A stretch of 64,000 bases of DNA. It comes from Acanthochlamys bracteata (Eukaryota; Streptophyta; Magnoliopsida; Pandanales; Velloziaceae). How positions within the stretch are numbered: position 1 is the stretch's first letter; the number at the start of each line of letters is the position of its first letter. The stretch lies in assembly GCA_019914995.1 (NCBI GenBank), contig CM034141.1, positions 4,938,001 through 5,002,000 of the forward strand, read 5' to 3'. The translations under genes and the position numbers were made by a program. Positions 11,031 through 24,472 of the stretch are shown one piece after another. Below the pieces are notes generated by a model. The model saw nothing but the letters and a program-made list of their open reading frames with translations, made no database searches and had not been told where the DNA came from.

Positions 11031-13241
11031 AAGTGAGCCTATAATATGTGACAGTTAATAAGTTAATTTGGGTGACAACTGGAGGAGGGTAGTAGGTAAG
11101 TTTAAAGTATGCAGAGTTAAAAACAAAAACAATTGGAAATTTATTTAGTTCATAGATTTTTTTAGTCAGAAAAAAAATTAATTTAACCGAACTAGAATTA
11201 AAGTAATACTAACTCTTAGCCAAATTAAGATACAGTTAATTGTAAAGTATAAATTAATTTTACTCGACTTAGTTATATATTTGAGCGGGCTAAATCTCAG
11301 TTAACTCACAAAAATCATTTTCACTCTTCAAGAGGAAAGAAAAACAAAACAAGGATTTTTTTTCTTTATCATAAAAGGCAAGAAATATAGCTGTTTTGGT
11401 TAAGTGACAGAACTAAGATTTGTCATGAAAGCAAAAGGCTCAAATGTCTGGTGGGATTTATAACAGTGACCCTTGAACTAATGCCCCAACTCCCCCATCC
11501 ATCTTTTCTTCCATCTGTCTCTATTTTAACCTTCCACTGCACTCAAAACCCAAATAAACTTGTGTGAAATTTGAAGAGATGTCGCTTGTGTACCAATTTC
11601 TTCTTGTTCTGTTTTTTTTCTTCTTTTTTTTTATTTCAACTACCAGGAGTTGTAATAAGGTATCATTCTTCTCATGAAGCATTAAGGAGTCTCAGACTTA
11701 AAATAACTTAATTCACTTAGAAACCTTATTATATATAATACACCGATCAAACTCATGAACTAACCCAACTACCAATTTGGTTTGTGTTTATTTCTCATTC
11801 CAGCTCACTTGTTAATCTCTCCAAACACCAAACATTTCAAGTTCCAGGCTTTGCCAAATCAATGTTATTTTAAAATTCCAAGCGTTGGTCAACCAAAGTA
11901 AAAGCGTAAAACAAATACAAAATTAACAACGAGCCTAATCAAGGCAATTAACTTGAAAAAATTGTTGCTTCTACAAGCTTATATCATAGAAAGTCAAAGC
12001 TTATATCAAATAAGTGACATTGTTTTAGACTCCAAAATTAAAATCTTGCTTACTTAGGATGGAATAAGATTTTGAACCTACCAGGTGTCTTTCAGCAATT
12101 TTGAGAGCGACGGTTTGATCACTGATAGCAATAGCCTTTACAAGAATCTTTTATCTCCTACAAAATAGAAAGGAAGATTGCTTTTACAAGAATACGCCTG
12201 TAAAAAAGCTTCACATAATCATTAATAATTTCACTAATCAGAAGTTCATAGCTGTAAAGCATTCATTATTTTGTCAACTTCATTACTTTAATATCTTAAT
12301 CATTCATAAGATGTTAATAGACAGAAAAGAAATTGTAGGACATGTTTATCTGTGAATTTGCATTTATTTGCTCGTGCCTGCTTATCTGTAAAGAACCAAT
12401 ATTTTTTTGTTCAGTACACATTGTAGCTTTTGCCCCACTTAAAAGAGCAAGATGAGTTCTTTTTAAGTTATATAGAAAGGAGAAGACTCAAGCTGGGAGT
12501 TATATAGAAAAGAGCAAGATGAGTTCTTTTAGTTTTTATGAAGAAACTAAAAGCTACAAGCCAATCATAGAAGTGATACCTAGTATAGGCTGGGAACGGA
12601 AACTAGCTTTAATAATCTCTCTACCAAACAAGCAATGTGTCTGTTTGCTTTCAGTCAACTTCCAAAAAATCCAATCTGCTGTATAGACTTTTGAAGTATT
12701 GATTTGAGCATATTCACATATCTTATACCAATTATAAATGTTAGGACATATTTAATAAGCTTTCATTAAAACTACCCAAATGATTAGGACCACAGAGCGC
12801 CGTTCGTTTCCTTCAGAAGTTCAGATTACTGCTAAAACAATGATTCGCCTCAACTTCTTCTCAAAACAGATGCATCTGATAATGGTAGATACTCTGACAT
12901 ATAATATATATAACGCCCAATTTCCACAATACTGCATGCCCTATTGAAATTATCATATCACCGAAAATATTTCAATAGATACTGCTTTGCATTCAACGCA
13001 GAGCAAGTAGCTCATGTTACAATACTTCGATTGCTTGATCCTACAAACATTCCAGGAAGATACTAGAAAATGAACTATATAACATGTCGGCAACAAAGCT
13101 TTCAAGGAAAAATGTAAAATGCAACTACGAGATTTCAGCTGTGTGAATATTGATTTCCCACCAAACACATAAGCTTGTGGCAGGTTTAAGTGCTAAGAAA
13201 AAGAACAGCAATCACTAATTCATAAGACAATCATGCTCAAT
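11031..13241. other. Intergenic DNA between the FLA7 promoter and the EMC3 3' end
   Basis: No coding gene was recognised. A local imperfect duplication lies at about 12440-12540: AGAGCAAGATGAGTTCTTTT appears twice and AGTTATATAGAAA appears twice. The right end (about 13000-13241) should hold the EMC3 3'UTR. Confidence 0.55.
12440..12540 (+). repeat. Local imperfect tandem duplication, ~65-nt period
   Basis: AGAGCAAGATGAGTTCTTTT occurs near 12444 and again near 12513, and AGTTATATAGAAA occurs near 12467 and near 12498. This is consistent with a short tandem duplication. Confidence 0.7.
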
Positions 13242-16200
13242 TTAGTGAACAAGTTTCCTCAAGGTTTCTTCAGCACGCTGCTCCAACTTTGTAAGCACCC
13301 ACTCATGCTGGATTATGTCAAGGCCATCCTTCTCCGCACTCAAACTCTGAATGGAAACAAAATTCGATGAACAAAATATTACACTAGGGTTGAAAATTGA
13401 AAACAACATCATCGTCCTTACCCTTGATGGATCAAAACCAAATCCACCCATCTGCATCATCCGCTGTGCATCATCTGTGGCTGCAATTAGAAGCAATCAC
13501 AGTTCATTAGCAAACATTGGCAAAACTCATGCCATGACACAGTTGAATGAAGCGGACTTACCATTGTCCTCTCCCAAGATAAGGCTAAAGAAACCTCTCA
13601 ATCCAAACAGATTAAGAAAGTACCTACAACAAAACAAGGCTTCTTAATAAGTACAAACTGATTCTGTGCTCTTTTGCGCATCATCAAGATTACTTCTAGA
13701 ATTCAAAAGTCTAAATAAAGCATATGTACCAGGAACGACTGCTGACATAGCTAACATCAACTGTACTCAGATCAATCCCATTTTGCAGCATGGATCTAAA
13801 TCTTTGTGTCAAGGGGAAAGGTATTTTTGCTGGAAAGGGAACATGTAGAAGTCAGTAACCGTTTTTAAAACTTGCAGCCCAATATTTCAAGGAACTACAT
13901 AAACAGGACCTTCAAAAATCCTGATTACATACATCATTCTACTCAAATTAGAATGTGCAGCTCATCCTAACATCTAAATCCGAAAGCCCATGTGGCACTA
14001 CATCGCACTATTATGTAGGAATAATACGCAAAAATAACTAAACATTATCCCTAGGTAGGTTTGGCTACATGGATTCTTTCAAGCAATTGTGTTCTACTAA
14101 AAACACTACCCTCGGCTATGCCAACAACAAATAAATCATTCTTAATAGTTTGACCAAGTCTTATTGGGCAGCCCTTTACCCCCTCTTCACAAGGAGAGTT
14201 TTCATGAGCTCACATTCAACCGATGCATCTCCAGACCTTTTCTACATGGCCAAACAAGAAAATGTTAAAAGATGCAAGTATATATTGTGTTCCATGTGGG
14301 CCTGAACGTATGCTAAGAGGGTCAAAATGAATCTATTTAATAATGTTACACTATCACACTATTTAGAAGAAAATCAAGCATTTCCTGGTGTTACTAAATG
14401 GCAAAAACAGAAGCACTTAAACCACGAAATAGAATAGAAGAATAAAAGTTCCATTCTAAATATATACCTGCAACGAATCCGGAGAAGAAAAAGTTCACCC
14501 AAGCAAAAGTAAGTGTCTGAAACATGAGACGACGTGGGTATAACTGCCGTGTAAGGCATAATACATTATAGAAAATAAAAAGTTATCATAATTACTTGCG
14601 GTATGATCATTGAAAGGTTTTTCTTCATCATATCCATGGCCATGTTAGGATCAGAAAACATCTGTGCCTGAGCATTTTGAGCCTGCCCTTTTGGAACATG
14701 CAACAGCCCGTTTTCCTAGAAGATAGAGGGGAGAAAACAATTCAAACATGAACTATGAAACCTAAGTCTTTGGCGTGTTCATCGTTCGTCAAAAGGTGCA
14801 AGTTATACAAATACAAAGACTAAAGCATTTGACAAGTTTAGGAAAATACAAACACTATAAAAGATATTAAATAAATTTATTTGATACATGTTTGGCACTA
14901 TTTGACAAGTTCTGATACAAACCAAGAATGCAGATAAGTTTACAATGATATAGCATTGAGTTTTTTTCAATTGCAAATCTTTTCACTGTCTATAGAAGAA
15001 GGCAATCACTAAATTCAATACAATCCACCATTCTCAGCTTTTGGTTATCTTACATGCGGAACTCTCAAACAAGCAACACATATACAAGACTAGTCTAATG
15101 CAGCTTATTCACCGCTTTGGTGTGACATTGGTGAAGCTCTCAATCTCAAACAAAGCTAGAACCATTCTCAAGTACTCTCCAGATTTGAAACTATCAAAAG
15201 TTTCGTTGAAATGCAATGAGCATTTGAATTGTAATAGTGACCTTTTTTTTTTAATTCCCAAATCTCGATATCTATATAACGCTTTAAGCCTCGTAACACA
15301 AACACCTTCAACAAACAATTCTTGAATAAGTGGACGGGAAAATCTCTAGTGTATATTGAACCACAACGTGGTCTAACGTGGTGATGATCATCCATTATTG
15401 TTGAGCTCACCCACCCCATGCTAAATGTCACTAACACCCAATGTTGTTGAGCTCACCCACCCATGCCAAATATAGCTAACTTGTAAGGCTTTCCTATGGG
15501 AAGAACAACATGAGACCCAAAATGGGAACATTATGCTATATCATCAAGCATAGTCTGATATAAGCAATGCGGTGGGTAAAAAGCACTTTTCCTAACAAAA
15601 CGTTTTTGTTGAGTGTTTGATTTTGTTTAGAAAGTTCTTTAATTTGGTAAAGGTTTAACTTAAAGAACTTCTAGTAGAAAAGAGACTATAGGTGATTCTG
15701 AAGAGAAGCATGAGTGTTTTAACAGTTTAAAGATAAACATACTTTGCAAGAAATGGGAGCAAACATGTCAAAAAAGCATTGTTCATTAATGAACGTGCTT
15801 TTATCAAATACCCAACAAATAAAAACTCTTACAAACTAGAAGTTCACCCAACAGTTTTTATAGTGCATTTTAAACAAATGAAAAGTTAGAACAATCAGTG
15901 CCTACATATCACTCATCTAAACGTCTTTTTGACAAAATTCTTCTCTCAGAAGCACCAATGTCTTGCTTCAACTAGTTACTGTTTGTTTTGCCTTCTGTTT
16001 TAAATAAAAGCACATTACAAAAAAAAGTGCTTTTACAAAAGAGTTTTTATTTTTGTATTTTTTAATTTTAGGATATTTTCTCCAAAGAGCACTTTCACTT
16101 ACAAAACATGCCTACATTTTTTTATATGTTTTTTCTCTATTTTTATTAAGTACTTCTACTTTTAGATTAGTAATACCACTCTTACAAATGACTTGTTGCC

Positions 16201-19200
16201 AAAAGCTCTTCTCTCTAAAGCTTCAGAAGTTTGACTTTGGTTTTCTTGAAGTTAAAACCTACCAATTTAAAACATTTTTATAAAACCAAACATTTAAGAA
16301 AACACTTTTACATAATGAAAAGTGCTTTTCACCTGCTGCACTACTACCTCTAGCCACAGTTAAGAGTTCTTTTGAAGGAAACACTCTACCAAATTGAAAC
16401 ACTGTATAGTACAAGCAACACTCAATAGCATCTCTGGACTTCAATATTGTTATGAGTATATAACAGTACTAAATTATAGAAAAATATTTGAACTTAAACT
16501 AGCTATTCATGGCCCTTTTGTTGGCTACATAAAGTCTATTGTTTTATGGAGTTTGTTTCCATGATTGTTCATCTTTAGTGTAATTGGTGTACCCATCCTC
16601 ATTGTACCAAGTCTCTATGTTGACATGGATACAAACACTAATACTCTATGGATGTTGCACAATGAAGAAAATGGCAGTCCTCATGAAGATCACAACAATA
16701 GAATAAAGCATGGGGGCACCACCTATATAATCGATACAAAAGCACTAATGACTTTTCTTCATACAACTAGACAAGCACATCAACTACAGATTAAAAGCAG
16801 CAATAACAAAAACAAGCACATCAGTCAACTACTTTAATACGAAAAACCTATATTAAACAAACCCCTAAACATTTAGTCTCTTCTCTTTTCCTCCTCACCG
16901 CTCATTAAATTTCCACATCAAGAAATGTTTGTTGGCATCTCTCATCTATTTCAACATATTTTTTTTCTAAAATACGCAGATATCAAATTTCCACATCTAC
17001 CATAAGATGCTCGCTTAAAGTAATTAGACTTTAACCTCCCACTTAATAGGACCAACCACTGTATACTATTGGAACAAATAATTTTGCACTCACTTGCATA
17101 ACTGGTAGAGTTGGTAGAGTATGCTAGTCTTCATTGCTTGAATACACATCAATATATTATAAACTCCTATCTACTTTATACATTTTACCTATCCATATCA
17201 ATATTTTTTTATAGCATTTGGCCAAATGAATTATGTGTGTTTAAATAGAATTAGCCTGTTGGAGTGGGTTAACAAACTCTTTATTTTCTGAAAATTGCAC
17301 ATATTCTTTGAGCAAGAATGTCTTTAACTAACTGTACATTGTTATAATCCTAAAGTAGGCATGCCTAGGTTACTGATTCATATTATATTTGGAAATACAT
17401 ATATCAAACTAGTAATACTTCCATAGTTATCAACGATATCATCATAAATTAGCTACTACATAAGATCCATGAGCATCAAACTAATAGGTTATGTGCCAAC
17501 TACCATGCAGCCAAACAAGCCTCCAATCAACCAAGAATGTTGATAACATGGATCCTCGTATAACTATAAGGTAACCTAAAGCTTTACTCAGATATAGTCA
17601 TAGGTAATCTATTTTATTAAGGCCTTTCCATCTAAATCTGTCAAGACCTTCCTTAATAACCTTAAACTTAAAATGATGGATTTATCATGTCATATTCGTA
17701 AATATCGCAAAAGGCGTCATGTCCAAACAACTTCGAATGCAAAGTGGACGATCTATATCTAGAATGATATTCCAACTACTCCACAATAATATTTATTGAT
17801 ATACGAGCAATTAGCACTTTGTATATCTCACTTTTTTATCAATTTCAAATGAACTAGCTCACTTTCAAGATTTGGCACTTACAATATCTAAACTGTACAC
17901 TATTAGAAAGTTAGGGACCTTCGTACTTTCTTGTTAACTTTAACATTTTGTATATTTCATGTTGCCATGGAGAAACTTACATGCTCACATCAATAGCCAC
18001 GTCAATGTGAAAATAACAAGAAACGTATGTTTATGAAGATTGGATGGAGGGTTACCAAAGATTCAGCTGTTATGTGTCAAATTCAAAAGTGACATACCTA
18101 GACTTAGGAACATGATGTGCAGTTTGCTCTTGGTATAATAAATAGGTCCTCCAAGCCACTGGTCTATGTTAGTGCTTAAATTGTCTAAAGACATGCCAAG
18201 CACTCATGGGCGGTCGTTAGGGTATTCCATCTCTAAAAGAGAGATTGAAGGTTTAAATGCTAGCAGTGTGAGTTATTAATTTTTTTTTTTTAAAAACCAA
18301 AGCCTAGAGCCACATGCTTAATTTCATTATTCATATGCTCCGTTAAAAGTAACATAAACTAGAATCAAATAGAACACACAAAGCACTCGTCAATTAAAAG
18401 AACGTAATTGCCTCACCTCATTTGTGAAATAGACTCTTCTTGCCTTGAAGGCCTTCGCCGGTATGAAGCCTGCACCAGCCCTTAGGTTTCTTGCTCTCAA
18501 CATCACTTGCCTACAAGATATAATACAACATACCAACAAATGCCATCACAAACCAAAAAAAGTCGGAGCAATGGCTACTGATATTGCATTAAAACTGGGC
18601 TTCATATGAAATAAGAGAACTTCTACTATTAGAGATAGTTCTAGCATATCAAATTAAAAAAATTATAAGAGAATAATGATTAAACAGATTTTCAGACTTA
18701 AGCTTGAGGAAAGAAGGGCCAAGTGACAGCCTTAAAAATTGATTGAAACCACAATTAGCCCCTTTTTGCTTATAGATTATTAAGGGGAATTTTACAGACA
18801 AGCTTGCGACAGGGAAACTGAATTAATTAGCAAAACATAAACCCTATTGAGAAGAACACCTCCTCAAATTCAAATAATAGAAATCTGCCTGACTTCAGAC
18901 TATAGAAATTTCAACTCTACCCCAGTAATTTCACTTAAAACAAAGATTTCATGATGAAATCATCTGAGTCGCACATAAAGAAATAATATTTCTTTCAAAT
19001 AAGAACATAGAAAAAGAACAAAATCATAGGAAGAGATTCGGAATTAATTAAATACCCCTCTCGGACAAGCTTGAGATCTGGTGGCTGAGAAGGAGAAGGA
19101 GATCGCATGAGCTTGGAGACTAAGTGTCTGAGAACTCCGATGAGAACCATCACGACTGAAAGAGGGATCAAAACCCAATCCCTAATCGCTGTATCTAACA

Positions 19201-19216
19201 CCAACTCCTCTGCCAT
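13242..19216 (-). CDS. EMC3: ER membrane protein complex subunit 3 (EMC3/TMEM111)
   Basis: EMC3 is a core subunit of the ER membrane complex, an Oxa1/YidC-superfamily insertase for tail-anchored and multipass membrane proteins. Eight exons read in phase: 19216-19056, 18510-18417, 14715-14596, 14516-14468, 13829-13730, 13623-13562, 13480-13422 and 13346-13242. They give 249 residues, the family's usual length. The start is [20 protein letters not shown], forming the first transmembrane helix. A positively charged cytosolic loop ([20 protein letters not shown]), the segment [19 protein letters not shown], membrane helices around [16 protein letters not shown] and [17 protein letters not shown], and the tail [20 protein letters not shown] follow. 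All introns are GT-AG. Intron 2 is 3.7 kb and swollen by a MITE, a LINE remnant and other repeats. I saw no lesion, so the gene looks functional. Confidence 0.96.
14060..14255 (-). mobile_element. LINE ORF2 C-terminal remnant in an EMC3 intron
   Basis: In EMC3 intron 4 the minus strand reads [15 protein letters not shown], then LLERIHVAK. This is the same degenerate RT C-terminal signature as at 2305-2510 ([15 protein letters not shown] ... RIHVSK). The two copies also share nucleotide runs such as the CTACATGGAT block. It is a short, heavily diverged LINE tail. Confidence 0.55.
15396..15472 (+). repeat. Direct repeat, ~47-nt period
   Basis: TTGTTGAGCTCACCCACCC occurs near 15399 and near 15446. 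Each copy is followed by ATGCTAAAT or ATGCCAAAT. This is two copies of a short tandem unit inside EMC3 intron 2. Confidence 0.75.
15569..16339 (+). mobile_element. 771-bp MITE with long imperfect terminal inverted repeats, in EMC3 intron 2
   Basis: The left arm (15569-15660) starts GCGGTGGGTAAAAAGCAC and continues through GAGTGTTTGATTTTG and AATTTGGTAAAGGTTTAAC. The reverse complement of the right arm (16252-16339) reads GCAGCAGGTGAAAAGCAC, then AAATGTTTGGTTTTATAA and AATTGGTAGGTTTTAAC. The match runs for about 90 nt per arm with substitutions and small gaps. There is no coding capacity. I could not find a convincing target-site duplication, so the superfamily (hAT-like or otherwise) stays open. 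The single strand could fold into a long hairpin. Confidence 0.75.
18196..18270 (+). repeat. Possible SINE-like fragment (copy 2)
   Basis: This segment carries CCAAGCACTCATGG, then GGTCGTTAGGGTATTCCA, AAAGAGAGATTGAAGGTTTAAAT. It resembles the segment near 9985-10070 and the usual B-box layout of plant SINEs. It sits in EMC3 intron 2. Confidence 0.35.
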
Positions 19217-20571
19217 GCTTGCCGCCTTCCTCCGCCGCTCACCGGAGATCCGAACAGGTTTTACAGAGAGAGGAGGAGAACGAGTCTCTCAAACGCGAAG
19301 ATGGTAACGAGTGATTTGTAATTAAGTAACAGGTGAGGGTATTTTATTACTAGAAATTAATAATTAGTTAATTACAAGAATAAAAGTTAAAAGGTTCTGT
19401 ATGAAATTATGTAGACGAAGAAGGTTGAATATGTAAAATTGTGACATTGTTAACACTAAAAGAAAGATGGGCTAAGGCCTAATAATGCTCCAACTAAGCC
19501 TTCTATTACAGATGGGTTAAAAGTTCTACGGCAAGAGCAGCCCAAGTAAGCGCGTATTTTGGAATGTTAGGAGTTTTATTTTTTACTGAAAAATATTAAA
19601 AATAATTAATAATAAAATATTATGTTGTATAATTTTTCTGTACTTTAAAAAAAATTTTAAAATTTTATAATATATTCTAAAAATTTATTGGGAAATTGAA
19701 ATAAAAAATGAAATAAAAGTAGAAAAAAACTTTCTAAAAAATTTACTTTTAAATATTATCAAATATAAAATTTTAAATCATTTCTAATTTATTTCTGCAA
19801 CTTAAGGAGCTCTAACCCTACCCAAAAAGAATTTAGGTTTTATTTCTTTTGAAAGAATAAAATTTAAGTAGTCTTTACAGTTCAAACCCTGATTAACTAG
19901 AGAATATCTTTATATTATAATCTATTCAAAAATATCATACTACATGACATTTTATCAACAAATAATTTTAATATGCATTTTACAGTATTCAGCTATTTTA
20001 ATTGGTAAATCTAATCTACCTATAAAAATTTCATTCTTCACATATTGCAAATCACTTTTTAAGATAATGTTTTAAGTTAGAAGCGTAGACTTGCTCAAAG
20101 CATAAAACCAGAGACCTCTATTTTAGTGATCTACCTCACATTTTTCCAACTTTTTTCTATTTAGGAAATATTTTGAAGTACTTATTTAATAGAATGTTCC
20201 TAAAATAAAAAAAAATATTTTACAAATATTTTAAAAAAATTATTTTTATCTAAACAAATAATAAAATATAAATATAAATAAAATATACTTTTTAATATTT
20301 TTCAATTTTAAATAATTTTTATAAAATATTATTAAAAATTTATTAACTGCCAAAGGAGCTCTTCTTTGGTCCATCCAAATCCAAAATTTGCATGTCTTCA
20401 AGTAGTCACATTGAATATACTTGTCTTCTATCCAAACTCCAAACCCCTTTCTGCAACCAGAAAAAGAAAAAAAAAAAAACAAAAGCAATGAATCAAAATG
20501 AAGATTGACAAAAAAGTGAGTCAGATTGTGTTTGGCATTTTGTGAATTTGGGTCCATAAAGCTCACCGTGG

Positions 20572-20840
20572 TGGTGTTTGGTTCTCCGTTTCAAAAGTTA
20601 CTTATCAACTTTTTTTAATTTTTTTTCATTTTATATTTTTTAATATATATTTTATATATATATAAAAAATTTATTTAAAAATTTAAAAAGTGTAGAAAAA
20701 TTCTACGAAGTGAGATCTTTTTATTGCATATTTTTATTATTTTTTTTGAAGTAAAAAAAATATAGCTTATTTTTCAAAAAAACAAAAATATTTCTATTTC
20801 ATAAAAATTCTATTTCATAAGTAATCTCAAACGCACTCCA
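20572..20840 (+). mobile_element. Family-A AT-rich MITE-like element
   Basis: It starts near GTGTTTGGTTCTCC and ends near CTCAAACGCACTCC, with the family core GATCTTTTTATTGCATATTT at about 20716-20735. The inside is nearly pure A/T and partly self-complementary. It is one of the best-preserved copies. Confidence 0.6.
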
Positions 20841-22677
20841 AAAAAAAACACTGACATGCGACATTTTGCTTGCTAGAAACCAAACAATCCACCGACCCTT
20901 CACGGATGGAGACTGTAAAAGTATATTATATTATAGATGCACAAATGAACTATTAGGAAAATTAGTTGAGCGTTTCAACTCTATTATGTTCTAAATATTA
21001 CATATTTTTAAATATTTTTTATAATATTTTGTATTATTTTATAAAATTATAAAAAAGTTATACATCATAAAATTTTTATTTTTTTATATTAAAAAGTTAA
21101 ATTCTTTTTTTAAAAATATTATTTATTATAGAAAAATTATTTGATAGCACTCCTAACGGTATGCTTGGATATATGACTAAAAAATAAGAGTAACATGATA
21201 GATAAAAAAATAATAAAAAATGAATAGAAAAAAAAATAACTATTTAATTTGACAATATTTGAATATATAATAAGAGTAATAAATTAATTATATTTGGATA
21301 AATATGCAAATAAATAAGTAATAAAAGTAATTTTTTATAAAGAACTTAAATATCTTTTAATTTATACTAATCTAATTTTTATTAATATAACTTTAAACTA
21401 ATTTGATTAATATATTTAAATTAACTTTATTAATGACTTTTAAATTAATTTTTATTAATGTTTGATATAATTAAATAAAATTAAATAAGTTTTTAAATAA
21501 AAAAATTTTGATCATATAGTTTTTTTTTTTTTTACCAACTAAAAATTAATTAAAATTAAATAAATATAAAATTATAAATTATTATAAAAAATTAACAGAT
21601 AGTAATTAAATAAATATTCAATTAAAATAAATATAATAATAATAAAAAGATAAAAGGTTAAATTTTTTTTTTTATCATTATGTCCTATTTATCGATTTGA
21701 TAGATACGCATTTCACCACCATTTATGGTGAAATAAAACTATACTTATTTATCATTTTTCCTTCTTTTTTTTAATAAAATAAAAATAAATATTGTTAAGA
21801 TAGAAATATGCTTCACCATCATTATTATTCAGCAATTTTATTTATCATCCAAACAATGCCTAAATTTCCACACAGTCAACTAGTTATAACTCCGCCGGGA
21901 TCCCTTTTGCCTTTTGGGAAGAGCTGCATTTAATAATAAAAGCTTGCTTACTTATATGAGGAAGTCTCCCGGAAATGAGTGACACTTCCATCTGATCCTA
22001 AGAAGTCTTAAAAAAACCGGCTACAGCAGAAGCTAAAAGATAGCAAGTAGATACATAAAAGTTTCTAAAAAAATAAAATTTTAAAATAAATTATTCAAGA
22101 TGGAATTTATAAAAATAAATATAAAAGCTTCTTTAAAAATATTTGTTTTGTTTCGAAAAAATTATTTTGGGATTCTTTTACGATGAACTACATACTCTAT
22201 TATATACATTTTTGAGAGAATATAGTACAATCTGAAATATTTAAGAGCTTGTTTCAAATATATTAAATTTTATTTTTTTCAAATTTTAAATTTAATTATT
22301 TTACGTGTTTTAATTATTATTCTGAATTTTACTTTTTATTAAATTTTATTTTTATGAAATTCAATTTCGTAAAATTTATTTACCCTTATTTGAAACATGT
22401 ACTAAAGCCAAAGCCAAACTGTCGACCGAGAGTTCGTTCGGCGTTGCATTTGAAAAAAATATTTTTAATTTTTAATTTAATATTTTTTAATATATATTTT
22501 ATAAATATATAAAAAATTTAGTTAAAAATTTAAAAATATAGCAGTGAAATTTTTATATTATATATTTTTATTATTTTTTAAAAATAAAAATATTTTTATT
22601 TTAAAAATATTTATTTTGTAAACACTCTTAAACGCCCAAGTGTCCCTTGGTACTTTCACATCAAAATGGTTGTTTAC

Positions 22678-22754
22678 CTTCGTTGCATCAACAATAGCTT
22701 CGGGTGTGTCAGCAATAATGACCACATTCCTATCCGCAAGCAGGGCTCCTGCGT
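22678..22754 (-). pseudogene. Short unidentified coding-like scrap
   Basis: The minus strand reads AGALLADRNVVIIADTPEAI followed by VDATK. It has a splice donor (AAG|GTAAAC) directly after it. The composition differs sharply from the AT-rich surroundings and looks like a conserved exon. I could not assign the family. No neighbouring exon was found, so it is probably a relic exon carried or left here. Confidence 0.4.
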
Positions 22755-24332
22755 GTACTTCACTCCATTACTGATTGCTAGGTCTTAATGTAGTAATTTT
22801 TGGCAACGTCCGAAAATACTTTAAATAAAGTTTTTGTTAGAATCGAATTTATTTTAATTTTTTTAAAAATTGTTTGATTTATAAAAAATAAATTTATATA
22901 TATATATAAATTATGAAAAAAATAATTCGTCTGAAATTTTTAAATTTTTTACAAATAATTTTTTAAATACTATTAAAAGAATTTAGAATACAAAGTAGTA
23001 ATATAAGCACCCGTCAAATATATGCACAAATTGTTCAATAATTTACTTAATCTTGGATCAAGCAAAAGGGTACAAGTTACCATTACCAATGTTGGCTCAT
23101 GATGCTAATGTAGACACAACCTTTACAAAAAGCAGGAAGGTTTATCTATTCATGATCAGCACTAACGTTTTTGGGATATTTAAATTGCTTTTAAGAAAAA
23201 AAATTTTAAAATAAAAATATTTGTTATTTTAAAATAAGTTATATTTTTTAATTTTTAAATAAATTTTATAAAAAATTATAAAAATTTATTGAAAAATTTA
23301 AAATAAATAGAAGTTTTAGAATGGAACGAAATGAAATACCAAACGTTAACGTAATGGTTTGGCTCAGCGTTTTTTGAATACTGCTTTTAATTTTTTAATT
23401 TTATATTTTTAAAAATATTTTATAAATATATAAAAAATTTATTTAAAAATTTAAAAAATAAAAATTATTTTTTAAAATAAATAAAATATTTTTTATTTCA
23501 AAATTTTTTTATTTTATAAGCATTTTTCAATATTCCGTATTGGCAAATTGCCAAATTCAATCGTTCAACCATGGGCTGAGGCTACAACTTGGTGTTCCAA
23601 GGTAACCTATAGGAAGGGTGATGCATTGGTAATCAAAATGTTTCCTACAAACCGTACTGCACCGAGCACAATATCACCCCTAATACCAATGTGGAATCTG
23701 CTAATGTAGCTTTCCATTAACCAGATCTTCCTAGGATGAGTGAACGTTGCAATTCAACACCTCCAAATTAGAATACGAGATCTCATTATCTCATCTTTTC
23801 AGCAAATTTATTTACCTGATTGAAATATACTAAATGAAAACATATACCGATAAATAATTGTTACATTGATAAAAAATAATTAAGAAATATAGACTTATTT
23901 GATTTAGATATATTTTATATAGATCTGAAAATACTGTAATTTATATAATCGATTCTAGTCGAGTGGAATAAAAATTTAGTATGTGTTATTGTATTTACCT
24001 GGATTGAGATGGCAAGGTACTTAGGTAATTAAGGAGACAAGTATCCTCCTTGACCATTTGATTAGTGTGCACGAATATGTGATCGAGCAAAACAAATTAT
24101 CTCACACATACATTTGAACTTACCAAACGATTACTTCGGGTATCCGATTTTGCGAAACTCTTTACTTAAAAAATTTTGTTGTGCATGGGCATGGCAGCTA
24201 GCTAGCATGAACATTGCATCCTGTGCAGTATTGATTTCAGTTAGATGGGATGTTTCTTAAAAGATTTTATAGATTCTTTTCAATACCATACGCCAATAAT
24301 TCATGTTACCCCGACGAAGATCTCAAATCCTC

Positions 24333-24340
24333 TATAAATA
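24333..24340 (+). promoter_or_regulatory. TATA box of the Hev b 5-like gene
   Basis: TATAAATA lies about 133 nt upstream of the ATG. The implied transcript would start near 24365. Confidence 0.75.
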
Positions 24341-24472
24341 GCCCTTCATTCGTCTCTTCCTATACCTCACAACACCATCTTCATCTTTTTTTTCAGCTCT
24401 TCTTGTTTAGCACTCGCAAGAATATATACTTAACATCTAAAGGCTCTTCAATCTCTAATACATTTGATTTAC

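Larger units (their letters stand above)
19300..24332. other. Gene-poor, repeat-dense AT-rich intergenic block
   Basis: No intact gene was seen in about 5 kb. It holds several AT-rich family-A-like elements (about 19550-19810, 20572-20840, 22436-22640, 23165-23345 and 23355-23545) and a family-B repeat (about 22244-22410). There are many A/T homopolymer tracts and a short TA run near 22893. One short coding-like scrap is at 22678-22754. The left edge should contain the EMC3 promoter; no TATA box was evident there. Confidence 0.6.

Noticed and set aside
23570-23715. A frame with WAEATTW and TYRKGDALVIKMF resembling a phytocyanin fragment
   Set aside because: The similarity is short, lacks the copper-ligand pattern, and is followed by a stop; not strong enough to call.
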